Of a DNA stretch of 8,587 nt, positions 1 to 5,439 are shown in pieces; the first letter of the stretch is position 1, and each line of letters starts with the position of its first letter. The notes under the pieces were generated by a model, which saw nothing but the letters and a program-made list of their open reading frames with translations, made no database searches and had not been told where the DNA came from. The position numbers and the translations under genes were made by a program. This stretch comes from Phycisphaeraceae bacterium (lineage in GTDB: Bacteria; Planctomycetota; Phycisphaerae; Phycisphaerales; Phycisphaeraceae), in the NCBI GenBank assembly GCA_029260675.1, contig JAJDCV010000069.1:1-8587 (forward strand), in the 5' to 3' direction.

Positions 1-2715
1 GGCCTGGCCGTCACCGTCCGTCAGTGGTTCAGTGAGGAAGTCACCGGTGCAGGCACCGCGGTGGAAACCGCGGAGAAGGTGGACCTGAAGAAGGTCCGCA
101 AACCGCGCAAGAAAAAGGCGACCGCCAAGACCGATGCGCCCGAGCAGGACGATTCGTCCACCGCGACGGCGACCCTCGAAGCCCCGCCCGAACTGGCGAC
201 CAAGGCGACCAAGGCAACCAAGGCAACCAAGGCGACCAAGGCGACCAAGCCCTCCACAACCAAGAAGCCCCAGCCCGAGGTGGCTGTCCCTGCGGCTGAA
301 GATACGTCCACGCAGACCGAACCAGCCGCCGCGCAGACAGCCACGCCTCAGGCCGATCAGACGCCGGCCGACCAGGCCCCGCCGATCGCGGCGCAGGCAA
401 CCGATCCGATCAAACTGATCGCCCCGGTGGGCAGGCCCAATGTCCCAACCCGCCCGGACGTCATCAAACCCGTCGGCGAACAACTGGCCAAGCCCCAGCA
501 GGTCCAACTCAAAGGCCCCAAGGTGCTGCGGATCGAAAAACCCGAGCCGGAGCGTGCACCGCGTCCCCGTCGGCCGGTGGGAGGTCAGCAGGGCGGCGGC
601 GGTGGTGGCGGCGGCGGCTACAACCAGGCTCAGGACGACGGTGTCCCCGGCATCACCCGCGCCCGCGGACCCGCCCGGGGCAAGGGTGCCGGCGGTGCCG
701 GCGGAGGTGGTGGCGGTCCTGCACGACCGAACAAACGCCGCGGCATGAACACCCGCAGGGGGCGCTCCGGCGACGCCCTGCCGGCCGGGCCGACCAACTT
801 CAGCCAGGCCGACATGGAAGAGCTGGACGCCAGGCTCTCCGGAGCCACCGGCTTCCTCAAGCAACGCCGACACAACCTCCGCAAGAACGAGCACACCGGC
901 CATGCCGCCCAGAGCGCCGTGGTCACCGGCGGCAAGGTCGAGATCGAAGAACCGATCACCATCAAGGCCCTCAGCGCCACGACCGGGATCAAGGCCAACG
1001 ACGTCATGAAGTATCTCTTCAAGAAGGGGATCATGGCCACCATCAACTCTGCGATCGAGACCGAGGCCGCGATGGAAGTCGCGCTGGAATACGACATCGA
1101 GCTGGAGGTCAAGGAGCGGCAGACCGCCGAGCAGGTCGTCGAACAGGAGTTCGCCGAACGCGAGTCGGTCGACGAACGCCCAAGGCCCCCGGTCGTCACC
1201 GTGCTGGGCCACGTCGACCACGGCAAGACCTCTTTGCTTGACAAGATCCGTAAGGCCGACGTCGCCGCGCACGAGGCCGGCGGCATCACCCAGCACGTCG
1301 GCGCGTACCGCGTCACCGTCAAGGGCGGGGACGACAAGGACAAGACCGTTGTCTTCCTGGATACGCCTGGCCACGAGGCGTTCACCTCGATGCGTGCCCG
1401 TGGCGCCGGGATGACCGACCTGGTCGTGCTCGTGGTGGCCGCGGACGACGGTGTGATGCCCCAGACCATCGAGTCGATCAACCACGCCAAAGCCGCCGGC
1501 GTCCCAATTATCGTCGCCCTGAATAAGATCGATATCCCACAGGCGACCGATGACAACGTCCATAAGATCCTCGGCCAACTCGCCGAGCACGGGCTGAACC
1601 CCGTGGAGTGGGGCGGGGACACCGAGATCATCAAGACCTCCGCCGAGACCGGCTTGGGGGTGCAGGATCTCTTGGAAGTGTTGGACTACCAGGCGGAGCT
1701 GCTGGAGCTCAAGGCCGACTACGGTGGCGCGGCGCGTGGCGCGGTGATCGAGACCGAGATGCAGCCGGGCCGTGGTTCCGTGGCCCGCGTGCTGGTTCAG
1801 GACGGGCAGGTCAAGGTCGGCGACTTCATCGTGATCGGCCGCGCGTTTGGCCGTGTCCGTGACATGACCAACGACCGCAACAAGTCGATCAAGGAGGCCG
1901 GCCCCGCGACGCCGCTGGAACTGTCCGGCATCGACGAGATCCCCGATGCGGGGGACAAGTTCTACGTCACCCAGACCTTGCAGAAAGCCGAGAGCGTCGC
2001 CCAGCAGTACCGCGATGCCGAGCGTCAGAAGATGCTCGCGGCCCGCACGAAGGTCACGCTGGACAATTTCGCCGCCACCATCAAGGCCGGTCAGGCTAAT
2101 CAGCTCCGCGTCGTGCTCAAGGCCGACGTTCAGGGCTCGATGGACGTGCTGCGCAAGAGCCTGGAAAAACTGGGCAACGATGAGGTCAACGTCAAGGTGA
2201 TCCACGCCGCGGTCGGCGGGGTGACCGAGAACGACGTGCTGCTCGCCGACGCCTCCGACGCGATCGTGATCGGTTTCCACGTTGTCGCGACCAGCACGGT
2301 CAAAGAGATCGCCGAGGCACGGGGCGTCGACATCCGCCTGTACCGCGTGATCTACGACGTCATCGACCACGTGACCCAGGCATTGGAAGGCATGCTCGCG
2401 CCGGAGACACAGGAAGAGGTCCTGGGCCAAGCCGAGGTCAAGCAGGTCTTCAAGATCGGCAAGCTGGGGATGATCGCCGGCTGCATCGTGACCGAGGGAT
2501 CGTTCCAGAAGTCCGGCAAGGCGAGGCTTCAGCGTGACGGGGTCGTCGTGACCGACAACCGTGACGTCGAGAGCCTCCGCCGTGTGAAGGACGACGCCAA
2601 GGAAGTCCGGGCCGGCACCGAGTGCGGTATCCGCCTCAAGGGCTTCGACGACCTCAAGCCCGGCGACACGATCGTTTGTTACAACGTCAAACAGGTCAAG
2701 AGGAAGCTGGAGTAG
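1..2715 (+). CDS. infB: Translation initiation factor IF-2, 5'-partial
   Basis: GTPase that places initiator fMet-tRNA on the 30S subunit and promotes 50S joining in the cytoplasm. A GTG at 61 could be read as the start, but the frame is open back to base 1. The residues there (LAVTVRQWFSE) look like the end of the conserved IF-2 N-terminal module, so the true start is probably upstream and 904 residues are visible. Order: a basic then Ala/Pro/Thr/Lys-rich linker (about 61-780) with Gly runs; an IF2_N subdomain (about 943-1108); then the G domain with G1 GHVDHGKT (1207-1230), G2 GGIT (1279-1290), G3 DTPGH (1360-1374), G4 NKID (1522-1533) and G5 SAETG (1639-1653); then domains II, III and the C-terminal tRNA-binding domain, ending in VKRKLE. 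All GTPase motifs are intact. The linker is long and low in complexity, as is common in this variable region. No intrinsic terminator follows. Family assignment is certain; only the start is unknown. Confidence 0.97.
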   Translation, partial: GLAVTVRQWFSEEVTGAGTAVETAEKVDLKKVRKPRKKKATAKTDAPEQDDSSTATATLEAPPELATKATKATKATKATKATKPSTTKKPQPEVAVPAAEDTSTQTEPAAAQTATPQADQTPADQAPPIAAQATDPIKLIAPVGRPNVPTRPDVIKPVGEQLAKPQQVQLKGPKVLRIEKPEPERAPRPRRPVGGQQGGGGGGGGGYNQAQDDGVPGITRARGPARGKGAGGAGGGGGGPARPNKRRGMNTRRGRSGDALPAGPTNFSQADMEELDARLSGATGFLKQRRHNLRKNEHTGHAAQSAVVTGGKVEIEEPITIKALSATTGIKANDVMKYLFKKGIMATINSAIETEAAMEVALEYDIELEVKERQTAEQVVEQEFAERESVDERPRPPVVTVLGHVDHGKTSLLDKIRKADVAAHEAGGITQHVGAYRVTVKGGDDKDKTVVFLDTPGHEAFTSMRARGAGMTDLVVLVVAADDGVMPQTIESINHAKAAGVPIIVALNKIDIPQATDDNVHKILGQLAEHGLNPVEWGGDTEIIKTSAETGLGVQDLLEVLDYQAELLELKADYGGAARGAVIETEMQPGRGSVARVLVQDGQVKVGDFIVIGRAFGRVRDMTNDRNKSIKEAGPATPLELSGIDEIPDAGDKFYVTQTLQKAESVAQQYRDAERQKMLAARTKVTLDNFAATIKAGQANQLRVVLKADVQGSMDVLRKSLEKLGNDEVNVKVIHAAVGGVTENDVLLADASDAIVIGFHVVATSTVKEIAEARGVDIRLYRVIYDVIDHVTQALEGMLAPETQEEVLGQAEVKQVFKIGKLGMIAGCIVTEGSFQKSGKARLQRDGVVVTDNRDVESLRRVKDDAKEVRAGTECGIRLKGFDDLKPGDTIVCYNVKQVKRKLE
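196..249 (+). repeat. Six tandem copies of a 9-bp unit, GCRACCAAG, inside infB
   Basis: Six consecutive in-frame copies of GC(G/A)ACCAAG encode Ala-Thr-Lys six times in the disordered IF-2 linker. Copies differ only at the third base of the Ala codon: GCG, GCG, GCA, GCA, GCG, GCG. Near-identity at the DNA level points to recent slippage-type expansion. Because the unit is 9 bp, copy-number changes keep the frame. The encoded stretch is basic and resembles lysine-rich histone-H1-like tails. Confidence 0.95.
592..717 (+). repeat. Glycine-rich low-complexity tract in infB
   Basis: Nine consecutive glycine codons (GGC/GGT) at 592-618 and a second Gly/Ala-rich run at 679-717 flank a short Pro/Arg/Asp segment. 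Together with nearby Arg-rich stretches this forms a flexible basic linker before the folded IF2_N and G domains. The run is pure GGN and prone to replication slippage. It is probably a spacer with no fold of its own. Confidence 0.85.
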
Positions 2716-2718
2716 AAG

Positions 2719-2826
2719 TGGTGGTTGGTGACTAGTGGTTAGAAAGACCAATCACAATGAACGATCCCTGGCGAGCCGGTTGCAATACCCAGGAAGCCAA
2801 CCACCAACCCCTAACTACCAACCACC
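2719..2826. repeat. Imperfect inverted repeat of GGTTAG/GGTTGGTG-type units in the infB-ylxP gap
   Basis: The left arm (2719-2742) reads TGGTGGTTGG, TGAC, then TAGTGGTTAG. The right arm (2797-2826) is built from the complementary units CCAACCACCA, ACCC, CTAACTACCA, ACCACC. GGTGGTTGGT at 2720-2729 is the exact reverse complement of ACCAACCACC at 2817-2826. TGGTGGTTGG at 2719-2728 also pairs exactly with CCAACCACCA at 2797-2806, so two foldings compete. The intervening stretch is about 54 nt between the arms as defined here, and longer in the outer pairing. No T-run follows, so it does not look like an intrinsic terminator. It could be an RNA fold in the ylxP leader, a remnant of a dispersed repeat, or chance in a low-complexity spacer. 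Confidence 0.6.
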
Positions 2827-2832
2827 CGCTCT

Positions 2833-3132
2833 ATGATCATCGGGATCCTCCAGGTCGAGTTGCGGATCGAAGGCGCGGAATCGTTGAAGGACAAACGCCG
2901 TGTGGTCGCCAGCCTCAAGGACCGGCTGCACCGCGAGCACCAGGTGTCGGTCGCCGAGGTCGACACGCAGGACGTGCATCGGACCGCGACGCTGGGGATG
3001 GCCGTGGTGAGCACCGCCGTGCCTCACTGCCAGGGCGTCCTGGACGGGATCCTGAACAAGCTCCGCACGGGACGCGGATTCGTCTTAGCCGACCACCGCA
3101 TCGAGATACTCACCGGGCAGGGAAAAGATTAG
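2833..3132 (+). CDS. ylxP: DUF503 family protein (YlxP-like)
   Basis: A 99-residue protein matching the small DUF503 family, whose usual length is about 90-100 residues. The opening MIIGILQVELRI, the SLKDKRRVV motif (about residues 18-26), the VSVAEV segment and the following ATLGMAVVS strand are the family's recognisable features. B. subtilis YlxP is encoded between infB and rbfA and has been reported as a ribosome assembly factor. The position here is the same, which supports a cytoplasmic role in small-subunit maturation. The ATG at 2833 is chosen because the family starts directly with this beta-strand. No Shine-Dalgarno sequence precedes it; the upstream DNA is C/A-rich repeat. An overlapping frame starting at 2757 is out of phase with the conserved protein and is not real. 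Function beyond family assignment is inferred from context. Confidence 0.93.
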   Translation: MIIGILQVELRIEGAESLKDKRRVVASLKDRLHREHQVSVAEVDTQDVHRTATLGMAVVSTAVPHCQGVLDGILNKLRTGRGFVLADHRIEILTGQGKD

Positions 3133-3235
3133 ACGCATACGCGACTACTGATTGGGTGAAATAAGAAGAACGGATGCCTGCTAGAGAGATCAGCACCGTC
3201 CAGCATCATCAATCACGAATCATAGAACATCAGCC
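3133..3235 (+). other. Intergenic leader before rbfA, AT-richer, with ATCA-type short repeats
   Basis: This 103-bp gap is less GC-rich than the flanking genes. Its last 30 or so bases (about 3204-3230) are built from variants of ATCA/AATCA (CATCATCAATCACGAATCAT). No Shine-Dalgarno sequence sits within 15 nt of the rbfA ATG; the nearest purine run (AGAGAGA at about 3183-3189) is more than 40 nt upstream. I see no convincing -35/-10 promoter pair, hairpin or terminator. An unstructured leader that aids initiation without Shine-Dalgarno pairing is possible but unproven. Confidence 0.4.
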
Positions 3236-3685
3236 ATGAGCCACCGCATCCCACAAGTCGAGGCGACCCTGAAGAAGGCGATCGCCGAGGTGCTCCAACG
3301 AGACCTGGCGGACCCGCGGATCGACGCTTTCGTGAGCATCACGCGGGTGAAGATCTCCACGGACATGGCCAACGCGACCGTCTTCGTATCCATCATGCCC
3401 GAGGAGAAGCAGAGCAAAAACATCCACGGGCTGCAACACGCGACCGGGCACATCCGCTCGCTGGTTCTTAAGAAGATGACGACCCGCACGGTGCCCCGTT
3501 TCCGGTTCGTGTTGGACGAATCGCTCAAGAAGCAGGCCGCCGTGATGGAAGCGATCAACCGCGGCAGCGAGAAGACCCCTTGCGAACACGACGGCATGCA
3601 CGACCCTCCCGGCGCGGCCGACAACGCCACCGGCCCTGAAAACCAGACCCAAGACCCCCCAGCCTCAGAGGACCGACCTACGTGA
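3236..3685 (+). CDS. rbfA: 30S ribosome-binding factor RbfA
   Basis: RbfA binds the small ribosomal subunit and supports maturation of the 16S rRNA 5' region, notably in the cold. The first 110 or so residues cover the family's KH-like domain: an N-terminal helix with IPQVEATLKKAIAEVL, the DPRID turn (26-30), the strand FVSITRVKISTDMANATVFVSI (32-53), and the helix-strand HIRSLVLKK..TTRTVPRFRFVLDES (72-97), the typical RbfA signature. Residues about 111-149 form an extra Pro/Asp/Glu-rich tail, probably disordered, beyond the usual core of about 110-130 residues. It follows ylxP by 103 bp. Its stop overlaps the GTG of the next gene in the sequence GTGA, suggesting translational coupling. The ATG at 3236 is chosen because it sits right before the conserved first helix. 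Confidence 0.95.
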   Translation: MSHRIPQVEATLKKAIAEVLQRDLADPRIDAFVSITRVKISTDMANATVFVSIMPEEKQSKNIHGLQHATGHIRSLVLKKMTTRTVPRFRFVLDESLKKQAAVMEAINRGSEKTPCEHDGMHDPPGAADNATGPENQTQDPPASEDRPT

Positions 3686-4509
3686 AGCACGAACCCGCAC
3701 AGATCAAGAAGCTCAACTCCCTGATACGCCGGCTCAAGACCAAGCACAAAAATATCGAGCCCCCCGCCTACGAGCCGACGACTCAGTTGATCATGGCCTT
3801 CCTCCAGGCCGACGCCTCGCATCGCAAGGCCGAGCAGGCCTACGATGCCCTCATGGAGCACATGGTCGACAACAACGAGCTGCGCGTCAGCCACACCCGG
3901 GAGATCGTGGCCGTGGTCGGCGAGAGCTACCCCAGGGTGCATTGGCGGGTCGAGCGGATGCTCGAATCGCTCAACGAGGTCTACCTCCGCGAGCACGATC
4001 ACAAGATGAAAAAGGCCGCCTCGCTGACCAAGAAGGAGCAGCGGCACTACCTGGACACCCTCCCGGGGATCACGCCGTACGCCTCCGCGTCGGTGATGCT
4101 CCTGTGTTTCGGCGGGCACGCGATCCCGGTGGACAACAAGCTGGTCGCGCTGCTGGCGCGCGAGGGCGCGATCGACGAAGACCTCACGCCCGCCCAGGTC
4201 GAGACGCTGCTACTTCGGCAGTTCAAGACCGGCGACCCGTCGGTTGACGCCCACCTGCTCTTGCAGGCCTGGTCCGATGGCTGCAAGACCCCGGCCTCGG
4301 TGCTCGATGCCCCGGAGCCGCAACTCCTGGCCGTCGAGACCTCACGGGAAGACCAGAAGCGGGAGCCGGTCAAGAGCAAGTCGGCCAAGAAAACCAAGGC
4401 CGAGAAGAAGGAATCGCCCAAGGCTAAACCCGCCGCCAAGAAGACCACGGTTAAGAAGACCACCAAGAAGACCACCAAGAAGCCCGCCGCACGAACGAAG
4501 AAGAAGTGA
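3682..4509 (+). CDS. HhH-GPD (endonuclease III/MutY superfamily) DNA glycosylase-like protein with lysine-rich C-terminal tail
   Basis: 275 residues. The region about 30-200 has the HhH-GPD layout of base-excision-repair glycosylases: an N-terminal helical segment (PTTQLIMAFLQADASHRKAE), the hairpin LPGITPY (127-133), then the AIPVDNK segment with Asp151 at the catalytic GPD aspartate. The seventh hairpin residue, the Nth catalytic lysine, is Tyr133. MutY homologues and thymine-DNA mismatch glycosylases of the Mig type can carry Tyr there, which suggests a monofunctional enzyme if it is active. Only two cysteines exist (142, 201), so the 4Fe-4S cluster of Nth and MutY is absent. Residues 231-275 are a histone-H1-like tail with 20 lysines in 45 residues, plus Ala, Thr and Pro; this probably binds DNA nonspecifically. 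The GTG start at 3682 overlaps the rbfA stop by 4 bp. hisG starts 7 bp after the stop. Superfamily placement is fairly safe; substrate and activity are unknown, and a non-catalytic DNA-binding role is possible. Confidence 0.8.
   Translation: MKHEPAQIKKLNSLIRRLKTKHKNIEPPAYEPTTQLIMAFLQADASHRKAEQAYDALMEHMVDNNELRVSHTREIVAVVGESYPRVHWRVERMLESLNEVYLREHDHKMKKAASLTKKEQRHYLDTLPGITPYASASVMLLCFGGHAIPVDNKLVALLAREGAIDEDLTPAQVETLLLRQFKTGDPSVDAHLLLQAWSDGCKTPASVLDAPEPQLLAVETSREDQKREPVKSKSAKKTKAEKKESPKAKPAAKKTTVKKTTKKTTKKPAARTKKK
4453..4482 (+). repeat. 12-bp tandem repeat (AAGAAGACCACC, 2.5 copies) coding the Lys-Lys-Thr-Thr tail
   Basis: Two exact copies of AAGAAGACCACC (4453-4464 and 4465-4476) plus a half copy (AAGAAG) encode KKTT repeats in the glycosylase-like protein. 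A related AAGAAGACCACG lies just upstream at 4438-4449, separated by one Val codon. The exact identity suggests expansion by in-frame slippage, comparable to the Ala-Thr-Lys array in infB. Confidence 0.85.
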
Positions 4510-4516
4510 TCCAACG

Positions 4517-5407
4517 ATGAACACGAAACTAAAAGATGCCCTGCTGCGTATCGGGATCCCCAAGGGCAGCCTCCAGGACGCGACCGTCGACCTGTTCGAC
4601 CGGGCCGGGTACGACATCACGATCCCAAGCCGGTCTTATTTCCCCCGCATCGACGACCCGGATCTCGCCGCGGTGATGTTCCGTGCTCAGGAGATGAGCC
4701 GGTACGTCGAGGACGGCGTGATCGACCTTGGGATCACCGGGCACGACTGGGTGATCGAGAACGACTCGGATGTCCATGAGGTCTGTGAACTGCGGTACTC
4801 CCGCGCCACCAGTAACCCGGCGACCTGGGTCCTGGCGGTCCCCGAGGAATCCGATTACCACAAGCCCGAGGATCTCGCCGGCGGCATCATCGCCACCGAG
4901 CTGATCGGCACCACACAACGATACTTCAAGGACCGCGGGATCGACGTCAAGAAGGTCGAATTCAGTTGGGGCGCCACCGAGGTCAAGGCCCGGCTGGTCG
5001 ACGCCATCGTCGATATCACCGAGACCGGCTCGTCGCTGCGTGCCAACAAGCTGCGGGTCATCGACACCCTGCTGACTTCGACCACCCGCCTGATCGCCAA
5101 CAGGCAGGCGTGGAACGACCCGAAGAAGCGCGCTAAGATCGAAGACCTGGCGCTGCTGCTGCAGGCGGCGATCGACGCGAAGTCGAAAGTCGGGCTGAAG
5201 ATGAACGTGCCGCGGGCCTCGTTGGACGCGGTCCTCAAGCTCCTCCCGGCCGAGCAGTCACCGACCGTCAACGATCTGGCGGATGAAAAGTGGGTCGCCA
5301 TCGAGGTCGTGCTGGATGAGCGGGTCGAGCGCGACCTTTCCCCGGCGCTCAAGCGCGCCGGCGCGACCGCGATCTTCAGCTACCCGCTGAACAAAGTCAT
5401 CCCCTGA
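4517..5407 (+). CDS. hisG: ATP phosphoribosyltransferase, long form
   Basis: Catalyses the first step of histidine biosynthesis: ATP + PRPP to N1-(5-phosphoribosyl)-ATP. The 296 residues match the long, HisZ-independent class. The N-terminal RIGIPKGSLQDATVDLF (11-27), the DLGITGHDWV segment (70-79) and the PRPP-loop region IVDITETGSSLRANKL (164-179) are clear. Residues from about 223 to the end form the ACT-like domain that gives histidine feedback inhibition in this class. The ATG at 4517 is preferred: the frame is open further upstream to an ATG at 4244, but that extra 91-residue stretch is Arg/Pro-rich, unlike HisG, and overlies the preceding gene. It starts 7 bp after the glycosylase-like gene, so co-transcription is likely. 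It ends in tandem stops, TGA then TAG (5405-5410). No other his gene is visible. Confidence 0.96.
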   Translation: MNTKLKDALLRIGIPKGSLQDATVDLFDRAGYDITIPSRSYFPRIDDPDLAAVMFRAQEMSRYVEDGVIDLGITGHDWVIENDSDVHEVCELRYSRATSNPATWVLAVPEESDYHKPEDLAGGIIATELIGTTQRYFKDRGIDVKKVEFSWGATEVKARLVDAIVDITETGSSLRANKLRVIDTLLTSTTRLIANRQAWNDPKKRAKIEDLALLLQAAIDAKSKVGLKMNVPRASLDAVLKLLPAEQSPTVNDLADEKWVAIEVVLDERVERDLSPALKRAGATAIFSYPLNKVIP

Positions 5408-5426
5408 TAGACGCTCTCGCCAGGAC

Positions 5427-5430
5427 AGGA
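5427..5430 (+). promoter_or_regulatory. Probable ribosome binding site (AGGA) of the TPR lipoprotein gene
   Basis: AGGA within CAGGACAGGA lies 9 nt before the ATG at 5440. This is the clearest Shine-Dalgarno-like sequence in the window and supports that start, as does the signal peptide that begins directly after it. Confidence 0.55.
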
Positions 5431-5439
5431 CCGTAACGC

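Noticed and set aside
196..249. CRISPR-like or mobile repeat array
   Set aside because: Units are 9 bp, contiguous without spacers, and translate in frame within the IF-2 linker.
630..1634. Long antisense open frame (334 codons) across infB
   Set aside because: It mirrors the conserved IF-2 frame in GC-rich DNA and has a Ser/Thr/Pro-rich composition typical of antisense shadows, with no recognisable domain.
2716..2760. Intrinsic terminator after infB
   Set aside because: The inverted repeat has a long intervening stretch, is mostly G/T against A/C, and lacks a T-run after the right arm.
2757..3164. Sense open frame overlapping ylxP in another phase
   Set aside because: Its product is Arg/Pro/Gly-rich and unlike any family I know, while the overlapping frame at 2833 gives a clear DUF503 protein.
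3220..4119. Long antisense open frame (299 codons) across rbfA and the glycosylase-like gene
   Set aside because: It covers two well-supported sense genes and shows no family resemblance. GC-rich codon bias explains the lack of stops.
4244..4516. N-terminal extension of hisG to an upstream ATG
   Set aside because: The extra 91 residues are Arg/Pro-rich out-of-frame translation of the glycosylase-like gene's end. HisG homology starts just after the ATG at 4517.
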